From JAVWHP01 sp036639955 (GTDB taxonomy: Bacteria > Bacillota_I > Bacilli_A > Erysipelotrichales > Erysipelotrichaceae): 64,000 nucleotides of DNA. Position 1 is the first letter of the stretch; each line of letters begins with the position of its first letter. A program made the position numbers and the translations under genes. Positions 43,171 to 51,801 of this stretch are shown piece after piece. The notes under the pieces are model-generated. The model was given only the letters and a program-made list of their open reading frames with translations, searched no databases and was not told the origin of the DNA. Location: NCBI GenBank assembly GCA_036639955.1, contig JAVWHP010000005.1:1-64000 (forward strand). Direction: 5' to 3'.

Positions 43171-43282
43171 AATATACACCTCGTTAATATTATAACATGG
43201 TTTCACATAATAAAAATGTCTAGTTAATATAATATATTATATAAAATGTGATATAATTTAAAAAAGACATGGAGGTAGTAGA

Positions 43283-44440
43283 ATGTTTAATAAAATTTAT
43301 GATGATATATTTAAAACAGAATTAGTAAGTAAAGTATTAGAAGTAAAAGAAGATAATTCTTTGTTTTGGCATCGATTAAATCAAACTAATTTCTTTGTAG
43401 AAAAAGGAGGTATGACAAATGATATAGGTAAAATAGAAGAACATGATGTTATAGCTCTAAAAGAAATAGATGGTGAAGTTTGGCATTTATTAGATGTTAA
43501 ATTAGAAGGAGATGTATTTCTATCAGTTAATCTACATGAAAGATTTAGAAAAGCACAAGTACATACTGCTCAGCATCTAATATCTGCTTTAGTATGTAGT
43601 ATATATAATGCAAATGTTATAGCTCATCATGTAAATGATGAATCTAATGATATAGAATTTGATTTAAAAGAATTTACTAATAAACAAATAAAAGAATTAC
43701 AAACATCTTGTAATGGATTAATAAGAGATGATTTAAAACTAAAAGTAAGCTATCCTAAAAAAGTAGAAGTACTAAAACACTATAAGAAAAAAGATGTACC
43801 TAATGATGCTAGAGTAGTTCAAATAGGAAATATAGATTATAATTTATGTGGATGTTTACATGTACCTAGTTTAAGATATATACAAATGATAAGTATATTA
43901 GGAACAGAAAAAACTACTAATGGTATAAAAATATATTATATAGCAGGAGATCAACTATTAGATAATCTAGAAAGAAGATATAAAGTATTAAATGAAGCTA
44001 GTATTTCTTTAGCACTACCTCATTTATATGTTAATACAGGAATAGAACATCTTATAAATGATAAAAAGAACTTAAAGAATGAAGTAAAAGAATTAAAATA
44101 TCAAATATTTAAAAATATCTTAGATAATACTATTAATAATGATATTTGGTTTACTTTAGATTTAAATAACTTTAGTCCTAAAGATTTACATCATATGATG
44201 AGTATATATATAAAGGATGAAGATAAAGTGGCTATGTTTATGTCTACTGATGGTAAAACTATTAGTGTTGTTATAGGACATCATGCTAATCAAGATGTTA
44301 ATGCTAATATACTTATTAAGAATTTATTTAGTTTAGGTTTTGTAGGTGGAGGTAACAGTAATATAGCTACTGCTAATGCTACTTATAGTGATGGATTAAG
44401 AGATAAAGCTAAAAAAATATTTTTAGAACAAAAGAAATAA
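43283..44440 (+). CDS. AlaX-like alanyl-tRNA editing protein with DHHA1 domain
   Basis: The zinc-binding editing site is visible as HTAQHLIS (HxxxH, near residue 94) and CGCLHVPSL (CxxxH). The C-terminal third ends GFVGGGNSNIATA, a DHHA1-type motif. It has 385 residues, the size of AlaX-L type proteins, and no aminoacylation domain. It probably hydrolyses mischarged Ser- or Gly-tRNA-Ala. A TATAAT box at 43253-43258 and AGGAGGT-like RBS precede it; it diverges from the methyltransferase gene. Confidence 0.88.
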   Translation: MFNKIYDDIFKTELVSKVLEVKEDNSLFWHRLNQTNFFVEKGGMTNDIGKIEEHDVIALKEIDGEVWHLLDVKLEGDVFLSVNLHERFRKAQVHTAQHLISALVCSIYNANVIAHHVNDESNDIEFDLKEFTNKQIKELQTSCNGLIRDDLKLKVSYPKKVEVLKHYKKKDVPNDARVVQIGNIDYNLCGCLHVPSLRYIQMISILGTEKTTNGIKIYYIAGDQLLDNLERRYKVLNEASISLALPHLYVNTGIEHLINDKKNLKNEVKELKYQIFKNILDNTINNDIWFTLDLNNFSPKDLHHMMSIYIKDEDKVAMFMSTDGKTISVVIGHHANQDVNANILIKNLFSLGFVGGGNSNIATANATYSDGLRDKAKKIFLEQKK

Positions 44441-44495
44441 TATATGATATACTAGTTAAGTAAAACATATATTATATAAAGTATGGAGGCAATTA

Positions 44496-45098
44496 ATGAA
44501 AAAATCTCTAAGCGCATTGTGCGCAATAACGCTAGTATTAACTATGGGTGGATGTAAGAAAGAAGAAACACCACCACCAGCTCCAAAAGAGGAACAGGTG
44601 GCTATTATAAAGAATGAAGTATATGAAGCACCAGTTAATCCTAACAACGTTCAGGCTAAAGCATATAATGAATTAACAGGTGCTTTAAAAGGAAAGAAAG
44701 AAGATAAAGATATAGCAGGATTAGTTGCTAATATGTTTATATTAGATTTCTTCTCATTATCTAATAAAGCAAGTGCTGATGAGATTGGTGGAATGACTTA
44801 CCTACCTAAAGATAAAGCAGAAGAATTTAAAGACTATGCTAAATTAAATTATTATGCTCAATATCCTATGGTAGTAAATGAATACTCAAAAGAAGATTTA
44901 CCTTGTGTTAATGAAACTAAGTTAAACTTTAATAATGAAGTATCTTTAGTTTATAAAGGACAAGTATATGATGGTTATGAAGTATCTTATGAATTAACAT
45001 ATGCTACTACTAAAGTAGAAGCAGCTAAACTTAAAAAGACAGTAAAAATATCTATAATTAAAATAGATGATGTATTAAGAGTAATTAAAGCAGAATAA
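44496..45098 (+). CDS. Lipoprotein of unknown function
   Basis: A signal peptide with lipobox TMGGC (Cys20) is followed by a Pro/Glu-rich linker (KKEETPPPAPKEEQ) and about 160 residues without a recognised domain. It has 200 residues and is surface anchored. It has its own RBS (GGAGG) and a strong terminator and is directly upstream of, but not co-transcribed with, the T7SS operon. Confidence 0.75.
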   Translation: MKKSLSALCAITLVLTMGGCKKEETPPPAPKEEQVAIIKNEVYEAPVNPNNVQAKAYNELTGALKGKKEDKDIAGLVANMFILDFFSLSNKASADEIGGMTYLPKDKAEEFKDYAKLNYYAQYPMVVNEYSKEDLPCVNETKLNFNNEVSLVYKGQVYDGYEVSYELTYATTKVEAAKLKKTVKISIIKIDDVLRVIKAE

Positions 45099-45126
45099 GA
45101 AGCTACTATGTAGCTTCTTATTTTTA
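45095..45126 (+). terminator. Terminator between the lipoprotein gene and the T7SS operon
   Basis: A thirteen-base perfect stem AATAAGAAGCTAC / GTAGCTTCTTATT, a 3-base loop and a T run. Confidence 0.95.
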
Positions 45127-45186
45127 TTAATTATTTAATATATTAAATCATTTAACAAAACTTTACATGTAAATATTAAATAATGC

Positions 45187-45216
45187 TTGCAATACAGTCG
45201 GGGGGGGGGTTATAAT
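45187..45216 (+). promoter_or_regulatory. T7SS operon promoter with G10 tract in the spacer
   Basis: -35 TTGCAA (45187-45192) and a perfect -10 TATAAT (45211-45216) are separated by 18 bases, of which ten are an unbroken G run (45200-45209). A change in G number would move the spacer toward or away from the preferred 17 bases, the known mechanism of promoter phase variation. A short AGTCC/GGACT hairpin (45222-45240) and AGGAGG follow before esxA. Confidence 0.85.
45200..45209 (+). repeat. Homopolymer G10
   Basis: Ten consecutive G in an otherwise very AT-rich region; the only such tract noticed in the window. Confidence 0.95.
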
Positions 45217-45254
45217 TAATAAGTCCAAACTAAAGGGACTAGGAGGATACCAAA

Positions 45255-45551
45255 ATGGGTAGTCAAATTAGAATAACACCTGAACAAATGAATCAAAAAG
45301 CAAATGCTTTTAGAAACGAAGAACAAAACTTTAGTGGTGTAGTAGCCAATATGAGAAACATGGTAAATCAATTACCAGAAGAATGGGAAGGACAAGCTAG
45401 TCAAGCTTTCTGTCAACAATTTGAAGGATTAGAAAAGTCTTTTAGACAAACTAGTGATCTTATTTTAAGTATCGCTCAACAAATGGATCAAATCGCTGAT
45501 GCAGTTTTATCATTAGATAATGATATGTCTACTAAAATAAAAGGACTATAA
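45255..45551 (+). CDS. esxA: WXG100 family T7SS substrate EsxA
   Basis: The 98-residue helical hairpin protein has the WEG motif at residues 44-46 (LPEEWEGQASQAF) and no signal peptide. It ends with a helix containing a YxxxD/E-like export region (LDNDMSTKIKGL). WXG100 proteins are dimeric substrates and parts of the T7SSb machine. It is first in the operon, with strong RBS AGGAGG, and 3 bases before essA. Confidence 0.95.
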   Translation: MGSQIRITPEQMNQKANAFRNEEQNFSGVVANMRNMVNQLPEEWEGQASQAFCQQFEGLEKSFRQTSDLILSIAQQMDQIADAVLSLDNDMSTKIKGL

Positions 45552-45554
45552 AAA

Positions 45555-46040
45555 ATGTGCTCAAGAAAGAGCACTATTTTTGTTTTTATTTTATCAATAA
45601 TATTTTTAGGTAGTGTTTCTTCTGTACAAGCTGAAGATATAGAACTAAATCCAGAAAACAGTGTTAACCAAGAAACAAACCAATCACTAAGTGATCGTAA
45701 TGGAATAGATATATTTACAGATAAATTCAATATAGCTAAGACCATTATAAACAATACAAATAATGCTGAACTAGATCAAATACAAAACAACATATTCAGT
45801 AAAAATCAATCAACAACAAATACTAATACAATACTAAATGATATGTTTAGTGAACCAACAATCATATCAAATAAACAGAAAGAACAAAGTAAAACAAATA
45901 ACACTGTCTTTCTAATACTACTAATAATATTAGTATTCATATTATTTATAAAACTATTAATTAAATATATAAATTACAGTAATAAAAAACAAAAAAGTGA
46001 GAGAAAAGATTATGCAAATAGCCTTAACAATAACTATTAA
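45555..46040 (+). CDS. essA: T7SS membrane component EssA
   Basis: In 161 residues, an N-terminal signal-like helix (IFVFILSIIFLGSVSSVQA) is followed by an extracytoplasmic Asn/Thr/Ser-rich stretch and a second helix at about residues 119-138, then a short basic tail. The size, topology and place between esxA and esaB match EssA, a core but poorly understood T7SSb component. Sequence similarity could not be tested. It overlaps esaB by 29 bases. Confidence 0.8.
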   Translation: MCSRKSTIFVFILSIIFLGSVSSVQAEDIELNPENSVNQETNQSLSDRNGIDIFTDKFNIAKTIINNTNNAELDQIQNNIFSKNQSTTNTNTILNDMFSEPTIISNKQKEQSKTNNTVFLILLIILVFILFIKLLIKYINYSNKKQKSERKDYANSLNNNY

Positions 46041-46236
46041 AAACAGTAAGACATTCGATATAATGGTAGATGATGATCAAATAATAATTGATACAATAAA
46101 AATACTTAATTCAAAAAAAGAAGCTAATATACCATTAATTGATTATTTAAGAGATATAGAAAACAATAAAAGAATAAATACTAAATTCACTTATTGCCAA
46201 GCAAATGTTCTAAACGGAGCACATTTATTTGTTTAA
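46012..46236 (+). CDS. esaB: Ubiquitin-like T7SS protein EsaB/YukD
   Basis: A 74-residue protein with the compact beta-grasp pattern of YukD: ITITIKNSKTFDIMVDDDQIIIDTIKIL, ending with a short AHLFV strand. The start is set at 46012 (MQIALTI), which aligns with the family; an in-frame GTG at 45997 is possible. It is a cytoplasmic regulator or assembly factor in T7SSb. It overlaps essA and is 9 bases before essB. Confidence 0.85.
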   Translation: MQIALTITIKNSKTFDIMVDDDQIIIDTIKILNSKKEANIPLIDYLRDIENNKRINTKFTYCQANVLNGAHLFV

Positions 46237-46245
46237 GGAGTAAAA

Positions 46246-47346
46246 ATGATAAAAGAAATAACAGTAAGAAAATCAGATTTAAATGCTAAAGATAATTATG
46301 ATTATAGTTTACTAACAAAAAAAGAAGAACATCTTTTAAATTGTGAATTAAAAAAAGAAGATGAAGAAGTTAAATTCATATTTGATTTATTAAACTATAA
46401 AGATTGTAATTATATTAAAGAATTAGAAGAAATAGATAAATATCGATTCTTATATAATTTATTAGATTTATATTCTATATATAATATTTATAATTTTGAT
46501 TTAAACCCAGCTAATTTAGTTATAGATATTAATCTATTACCTAAACTTATTCTTAGAGATATAAGAATTGATAATAAAAATCTTGAACAATCATTTATTA
46601 CTGAGTTCTTATGTATATTAGGTTATATCTTACAAGATAAATTTACTTATAATGATTATAAGATGTCTGGTATAGAATTATTAAAGAAGAATAAACAACT
46701 TATTAAATTCTTATCATTTAATAATGTATTAGATCTTAAAGAAGAATTGTATAATATTATTATTAATTTAGAAATATCTAATAGTAATGATTTTAAAATT
46801 GTAAATAAGCTAAAATGGAAAACATATAAATATAGTTTTATTATAAGTACTATTGTATCTGTATGTTTAATTTTTGTTCTTGGTTATATGTTTATTATTC
46901 GTTTACCTAGAATGAATAGTATAGCAACAGCTAATGATAATTTTGCTCAATTAAAATATATAGAAGTTATTGATCAACTTAAGAATGTACCTTTAAATAA
47001 ACTTAGTAATAGTAATAGATTTATATATGCTACTAGTATTGTTAAAACTGAAAATTTAAGTGTTAAACAAAAAGAAACTATTTTATCAACACTTTCAGTT
47101 ACAGGTGATGTAAATCTTCTAGATTATTGGATTTATCTTAGTTCTAATGACTTCTCAAAGTCATTAGAACTAGCTAAGCGTTTATCTAATGATGAGCTTT
47201 CTTTATATTCTTATATGAAGGAAAAAGATTATTTAGAAAAGAATAAGGATTTAGATGGTAATGAGAAGAAAACAAGAATTGATCAGCTAGATGTGGAGAT
47301 TGAAAAGTTATCTAAAAAGTATCAACAAGAAGATGTATCTAAATAG
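46246..47346 (+). CDS. essB: T7SS membrane pseudokinase EssB/YukC
   Basis: A cytoplasmic N-terminal domain of about 190 residues reads as the EssB pseudokinase fold (YRFLYNLLDLYSIYNIYNFDLNPANLVID). It is followed by one membrane helix at about 198-218 and an outside helical domain with the YukC pattern (MNSIATANDNFAQLKYIEVIDQLKNVP). The 366 residues are slightly shorter than S. aureus EssB. It has an RBS AAGGAG and is a core component with EssC. Confidence 0.9.
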   Translation: MIKEITVRKSDLNAKDNYDYSLLTKKEEHLLNCELKKEDEEVKFIFDLLNYKDCNYIKELEEIDKYRFLYNLLDLYSIYNIYNFDLNPANLVIDINLLPKLILRDIRIDNKNLEQSFITEFLCILGYILQDKFTYNDYKMSGIELLKKNKQLIKFLSFNNVLDLKEELYNIIINLEISNSNDFKIVNKLKWKTYKYSFIISTIVSVCLIFVLGYMFIIRLPRMNSIATANDNFAQLKYIEVIDQLKNVPLNKLSNSNRFIYATSIVKTENLSVKQKETILSTLSVTGDVNLLDYWIYLSSNDFSKSLELAKRLSNDELSLYSYMKEKDYLEKNKDLDGNEKKTRIDQLDVEIEKLSKKYQQEDVSK

Positions 47347-47360
47347 GTTGGAGGTCTAAT

Positions 47361-47732
47361 ATGAATGAGTATGAGTATGCAAATACTAAACAGAATTGCT
47401 TATCTTTTATTAATGAATTAGAAGCTTCTATAAATAAGATTAATAGTCTTATTATTACTGTAGAAGCAAGTATTAATATGAATGAAGCTACTTGTAAGAA
47501 TGCTGATGATTTCTTGTCTGGAGATATTTTGGACTTGTGGAAAAATTGTCATGCTAAAGAAAAGAAACTTGCTTTAGAATTATTAAATGGTAATAGTTCT
47601 AAAGGTATAAATGGTTTTAAAAATGATCTTCTAATGTTGAAACCTAAACTAGATTTGGTTTATAGTCGTTTAGCTTCATTAGAAAACAAGCATTTAATGG
47701 AATTGAATAATGGAAATGGAGGAACGAGATGA
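47361..47732 (+). CDS. Small helical T7SS partner protein (Lap/DUF5082-like candidate)
   Basis: A 123-residue, almost wholly helical cytoplasmic protein (FINELEASINKINSLIITVEASINMNEATCKNADDF) without WXG. Small helical proteins of this size are encoded just before T7SSb effectors and help target them (Lap proteins). It overlaps the next gene by 4 bases. The family assignment is by size, helix pattern and position only. Confidence 0.6.
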   Translation: MNEYEYANTKQNCLSFINELEASINKINSLIITVEASINMNEATCKNADDFLSGDILDLWKNCHAKEKKLALELLNGNSSKGINGFKNDLLMLKPKLDLVYSRLASLENKHLMELNNGNGGTR

Positions 47733-48331
47733 GTACAGATAATTGTAAAAGCGGAGCTACTAATACTTCTTCTGGCGTTATAAATAAAACAATAAACTAT
47801 CATGTTCATAAGAGTGGACCAACTATTACATCTTCTGGTGGTATAAATGTTCCAATAGACTATTATGCTCATAGGAAAGGAAGAATTTTCACATATGAAG
47901 AAAATAATCTTACTTCAATCACCAATAAGATTAGTCAATTAGTTGTAAAACAGAATGCTACCTTATCTTTATCAACTACCATACTTAATACTATGAAAGA
48001 ATCACAAACCTGGAAAGGTAAGTCTAAAAACGAATTTGTTGCTTATTTAGACCTTACTGTTCAATATCATGGTGCTTTAGTTAATAGTGGATTATCAAGA
48101 GAGAAAGAATTAACTTTTAATTATTTTATTTATGAGAGTTTAAAAGATCCTTTCAATCAGGATCGACAGAAAACTGGACCGTATAGGCGCCGTCTTAATG
48201 GTTATGTTCAAAAAGATATTAGCGAGTGCCCATTATTAGGATTAAATGAAGCGTTTACGGAATTAAATGAATTAGTTGATGGATTTTGGAATACTAGCGA
48301 AGTAATGCGAAGGCTAAATAAGAATGGATAA
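47729..48331 (+). CDS. WXG-like protein with N-terminal 21-residue repeat
   Basis: Residues 7-27 and 28-48 are two copies of a repeat (KSGATNTSSGVINKTINYHVH and KSGPTITSSGGINVPIDYYAH), polar and Gly/Ser-rich. A helical region follows with a WKG turn (ESQTWKGKSKNEF, near residue 109) that has the spacing of a WXG100 hairpin, then a basic C-terminal part ending in a further helix. It has 200 residues and no signal peptide. It may be a T7SS substrate or an effector partner. I know no family with this arrangement. Confidence 0.65.
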   Translation: MSTDNCKSGATNTSSGVINKTINYHVHKSGPTITSSGGINVPIDYYAHRKGRIFTYEENNLTSITNKISQLVVKQNATLSLSTTILNTMKESQTWKGKSKNEFVAYLDLTVQYHGALVNSGLSREKELTFNYFIYESLKDPFNQDRQKTGPYRRRLNGYVQKDISECPLLGLNEAFTELNELVDGFWNTSEVMRRLNKNG

Positions 48332-48953
48332 AATGGATAATAATATATTTACTTATTTAGAACTTAAATGCCTTTGTTCATTAATTAATAAAGATGATTT
48401 ATTTGGATTGAATCTTAGATTTAAAATTCTTGAGGATACAAGCTTTGAAGATATTAAGAAGTCTTTAATTAGTAAAAAAATTCTTTTAGATGATGACATT
48501 ACAAATTATGGGATGCTAATGATTGAATTATTAAGATATTATGATGATAGTGAATTTCACCTAGAATTCAATAATCTATTTATATCCTTTAATTCAAATG
48601 AAGACTATTTAACAATTATTAAGGATAAAAACAATAGAATGGAATTGTGTAGATTTTCTAAGAAAAAATTTCTTAATCAAGTTATTAAGAATAATTCATT
48701 TTATCATTCAGATAGTAGAGAATATCCTAAAATGGTATATAAAGTATCTGATAAAATGGAATTCACTAAAGATTATACTGGTTTCTTTACTATCAAAGTA
48801 TTTCATAAAAATACTTTGATTAAACATAAATTACTTTGTACTAACGATACTAATGGAAGTATCTATAATTTTAAAGATAGCACCTTAGTAAAGGTAGGTC
48901 CTATCGACTTAAAACAAGAATTATTTAATTTATTTGAAATGAGGGAATTATAA
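48324..48953 (+). CDS. EspG/EsaE-like putative T7SS chaperone
   Basis: A 209-residue soluble protein. The start (TYLELKCLCSLINKDDLFGLNLRF...SLISKKILLDDD) has the pattern of EspG-type chaperones: an E-L-x-x-L helix, a G-L loop, then a short winged segment ending in a K/G-I-L turn, with beta-strands after it. EsaE and EspG bind specific secreted substrates and bring them to the ATPase. It overlaps its neighbours by 8 and 1 bases, so all four small genes form one translational unit. Assignment by pattern and context only. Confidence 0.55.
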   Translation: MDKMDNNIFTYLELKCLCSLINKDDLFGLNLRFKILEDTSFEDIKKSLISKKILLDDDITNYGMLMIELLRYYDDSEFHLEFNNLFISFNSNEDYLTIIKDKNNRMELCRFSKKKFLNQVIKNNSFYHSDSREYPKMVYKVSDKMEFTKDYTGFFTIKVFHKNTLIKHKLLCTNDTNGSIYNFKDSTLVKVGPIDLKQELFNLFEMREL

Positions 48954-49255
48954 TGAGTGATGAAAAAGAATTTTGTGCAGATCTTGATGAACTAAATAGT
49001 TATTCTGATCAAATTAGTAAAGTTAAAGCTGATATCCTTGAGGATTTGGCTTCTTTGAAATTAATTAAAGATGAATTAAAGACCGCTTATGTGGGAGAAT
49101 TATCTGTTAGTATTGACGAGTTTTTAGAAAACTATATTAAGCAAATAGATAAGCTATGTATGTTATATCATACGTGTGAAAGAGTATTAACAAGAGTTAG
49201 CAATGAAACTGAAGAACTTGATAGTAAATTAAAGGAATCTATAAATAAAGATTAA
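48953..49255 (+). CDS. WXG100-like small helical protein
   Basis: One hundred residues in two helices around a turn that reads TAYVGELSV (residues 43-51). That is the WXG position with Tyr instead of Trp, as seen in divergent T7SSb WXG-like proteins that pair with LXG effectors. Its last 30 codons are found again as truncated remnants before each duplicated immunity-like gene downstream. Likely a secreted partner or targeting factor. Confidence 0.7.
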   Translation: MSDEKEFCADLDELNSYSDQISKVKADILEDLASLKLIKDELKTAYVGELSVSIDEFLENYIKQIDKLCMLYHTCERVLTRVSNETEELDSKLKESINKD

Positions 49256-49265
49256 AGGTGAAAAA

Positions 49266-49886
49266 ATGGAATCTAACAAAGTACCTGCAGTAATAGTTAT
49301 GGTAATTTCAATAATTGCTTGTTTTTGTTTTAGCATAGCTTTAGCTGAAAATGAAAAGACTAAACCTAACGCAGCTAAGTCAGAAGAAGCAGTTAATGGT
49401 TTTAAGGAGTATATGGAGGCTGAAGAGACGCCAGAGGAAAAAGAAATAGCTAGATTATATCGTGAATTAGGTTTAGGAAGAAAAAGAATAGATATGCATG
49501 GATTAGATATTTTATTTGGCAAAACACATTTTGTAATTTTTGAGGGTCACAATCTTAATGATAAAAGTACGTATATATATGAGTCAGAGATTGTTAAGGA
49601 TGTTCATTACACTGGAGATGAGTTCCTAGTGTTACAGTATGAAGGAGTTTTAAAAGAATTTAGTACCAAGGAAAGAAAACTGACTGGTGTAGAATACGAA
49701 GATGCAGGTATTATGTTTATTGATGGCACTTTTGATGTGACTGGATTTTATAAAGATGGTGAAGTAACCCTTTATAACAGAGAGGGTTCTTCAAATGATC
49801 CATTTCCATGTACTAAAGAACAACTTCATGCTGATGTTACGATAAGTAATAAAGATGGTGGAAATTATAAAATTGTAAATAAGTAA
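49266..49886 (+). CDS. Membrane-anchored immunity-like protein, copy 1
   Basis: A 206-residue protein with one N-terminal helix (VPAVIVMVISIIACFCFSIALA, residues 6-27), a Lys/Glu-rich linker and a folded domain. The conserved core is VHYTGDEFLVLQYEGVLKEFSTKERKLTGVEYED, followed by GFYKDGEVTLYN and PFPCTKEQLHA. The topology places the domain outside. It is encoded next to T7SS small proteins and repeated, which is typical of immunity proteins against T7SS toxins. No enzyme motif was seen. RBS AAAGGTGA is 10 bases after the upstream stop. Confidence 0.7.
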   Translation: MESNKVPAVIVMVISIIACFCFSIALAENEKTKPNAAKSEEAVNGFKEYMEAEETPEEKEIARLYRELGLGRKRIDMHGLDILFGKTHFVIFEGHNLNDKSTYIYESEIVKDVHYTGDEFLVLQYEGVLKEFSTKERKLTGVEYEDAGIMFIDGTFDVTGFYKDGEVTLYNREGSSNDPFPCTKEQLHADVTISNKDGGNYKIVNK

Positions 49887-50003
49887 TTTAGTCTTTGTAC
49901 ATCGAAAAGAAAAAAATAGATTAGTATGAAGAAGGTTGTTTAATAAAATTATTCAAATTAATAATTTTATTAAGATAAAATCTTTTTCATATAAGAAGGC
50001 TTT

Positions 50004-50101
50004 CCAAGCTATATCATACGTGTGAGAGAGTATTAGTAAGAGTTAGCAATGAAACTGAAGAACTTGATAGTAAATTAAAGGAATCTATAAATAAAGATTA
50101 A
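50004..50101 (+). pseudogene. Remnant 1 of the WXG100-like gene (3' end only)
   Basis: These bases encode the last 30 or so residues of the protein at 48953-49255 (LYHTCERVL.RVSNETEELDSKLKESINKD), including the stop and the RBS of the following gene, but no start. It was carried along with the duplicated unit. Confidence 0.85.
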
Positions 50102-50111
50102 AGGTGAAAAA

Positions 50112-50732
50112 ATGGAATCTAACAAAGTACCTGCAGTAATAGTTATGGTAATTTCAATAATTGCTTGTTTTTGTTTTAGCATAGCTTTAGCTGAAAATGA
50201 AAAGACTAAACCTAACGCAGCTAAGTCAGAAGAAGCAGTTAATGGTTTTAAGGAGTATATGGAGGCTGAAGAGACGCCAGAGGAAAAAGAAATAGCTAGA
50301 TTATATCGTGAATTAGGTTTAGGAAGAAAAAGAATAGATATGCATGGATTAGATATTTTATTTGGCAAAACACATTTTGTAATTTTTGAGGGTCACAATC
50401 TTAATGATAAAAGTACGTATATATATGAGTCAGAGATTGTTAAGGATGTTCATTACACTGGAGATGAGTTCCTAGTGTTACAGTATGAAGGAGTTTTAAA
50501 AGAATTTAGTACCAAGGAAAGAAAACTGACTGGTGTAGAATACGAAGATGCAGGTATTATGTTTATTGATGGCACTTTTGATGTGACTGGATTTTATAAA
50601 GATGGTGAAGTAACCCTTTATAACAGAGAGGGTTCTTCAAATGATCCATTTCCATGTACTAAAGAACAACTTCATGCTGATGTTACGATAAGTAATAAAG
50701 ATGGTGGAAATTATAAAATTGTAAATAAGTAA
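50112..50732 (+). CDS. Membrane-anchored immunity-like protein, copy 2
   Basis: Predicted protein identical to copy 1 over all 206 residues, starting 846 bases later. The spacer between them is repeated as well. The identity suggests a very recent duplication or ongoing gene conversion. Confidence 0.7.
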   Translation: MESNKVPAVIVMVISIIACFCFSIALAENEKTKPNAAKSEEAVNGFKEYMEAEETPEEKEIARLYRELGLGRKRIDMHGLDILFGKTHFVIFEGHNLNDKSTYIYESEIVKDVHYTGDEFLVLQYEGVLKEFSTKERKLTGVEYEDAGIMFIDGTFDVTGFYKDGEVTLYNREGSSNDPFPCTKEQLHADVTISNKDGGNYKIVNK

Positions 50733-50849
50733 TTTAGTCTTTGTACATCGAAAAGAAAAAAATAGATTAGTATGAAGAAGGTTGTTTAATAAAATTATTC
50801 AAATTAATAATTTTATTAAGATAAAATCTTTTTCATATAAGAAGGCTTT

Positions 50850-50947
50850 CCAAGCTATATCATACGTGTGAGAGAGTATTAGTAAGAGTTAGCAATGAAA
50901 CTGAAGAACTTGATAGTAAATTAAAGGAATCTATAAATAAAGATTAA
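50850..50947 (+). pseudogene. Remnant 2 of the WXG100-like gene (3' end only)
   Basis: Same sequence as remnant 1, 846 bases downstream of it. Confidence 0.85.
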
Positions 50948-50957
50948 AGGTGAAAAA

Positions 50958-51575
50958 ATGGAATCTAACAAAGTACCTGCAGTAATAGTTATGGTAATTT
51001 CAATAATTGCTTGTTTTTGTTTTAGCATAGCTTTAGCTGAAAATGAAAAGACTAAACCTAACGCAGCTAAGTCAGAAGAAGCAGTTAATGGTTTTAAGGA
51101 GTATATGGAGGCTGAAGAGACGCCAGAGGAAAAAGAAATAGCTAGATTATATCGTGAATTAGGTTTAGGAAGAAAAAGAATAGATATGCATGGATTAGAT
51201 ATTTTATTTGGCAAAACACATTTTGTAATTTTTGAGGGTCACAATCTTAATGATAAAAGTACGTATATATATGAGTCAGAGATTGTTAAGGATGTTCATT
51301 ACACTGGAGATGAGTTCCTAGTGTTACAGTATGAAGGAGTTTTAAAAGAATTTAGCACCAAAGAAAGAAAACTGACTGGTGTAGAATTCGAAGAAGTAGG
51401 CGATATGTTTATTGATGGTACTATTCCAGTAGATGCATTTTATAAAGACGGAGAAGTAACGCTTTATAATAAAGCTGGAAGAAAGAATACACCGTTTAAA
51501 TGTACAAAAGAAAAACTTCATACAAAGCCTAGTATTACTTATAGAGGTGGAGAAAATTTTGAATTTGTAGATTAG
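50958..51575 (+). CDS. Membrane-anchored immunity-like protein, copy 3 (chimeric)
   Basis: The first 143 or so residues are identical to copies 1 and 2, up to KLTGVE. After that the sequence switches to that of copy 4: IPVDAFYKDGEVTLYNKAG.KNTPFKCTKEKLHTKPSITYRGGENFEFV. It is 205 residues long. The junction near 51350 marks a recombination or gene-conversion event between paralogues. Confidence 0.7.
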   Translation: MESNKVPAVIVMVISIIACFCFSIALAENEKTKPNAAKSEEAVNGFKEYMEAEETPEEKEIARLYRELGLGRKRIDMHGLDILFGKTHFVIFEGHNLNDKSTYIYESEIVKDVHYTGDEFLVLQYEGVLKEFSTKERKLTGVEFEEVGDMFIDGTIPVDAFYKDGEVTLYNKAGRKNTPFKCTKEKLHTKPSITYRGGENFEFVD

Positions 51576-51701
51576 CAATTAAGTATTTCTTAATCGAAAT
51601 GGAAAAATAAGATTAGTATGAAGATGTTTGTTGATTAAAATTATTTCAATTACTAATTTTATTAAAAGATAGTCTTTAACATATAAATAATCATTGCATG
51701 G

Positions 51702-51791
51702 TATCATATGTGAGAGAGCGTGTTAATAAGAGTTAGTTGTAAATCAGTAAGTTTAGACATGAAAATGATGGAAAAATTAAATAAAGATTAG
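51702..51791 (+). pseudogene. Remnant 3 of the WXG100-like gene, diverged
   Basis: It aligns to remnants 1 and 2 (TGTGAGAGAG, AAGAGTTAG, AATAAAGATTAG) but has many changes and can no longer encode the same tail. Its presence shows copy 4 belongs to the same, older, duplication series. Confidence 0.6.
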
Positions 51792-51801
51792 AGGAGAAAA
51801 C

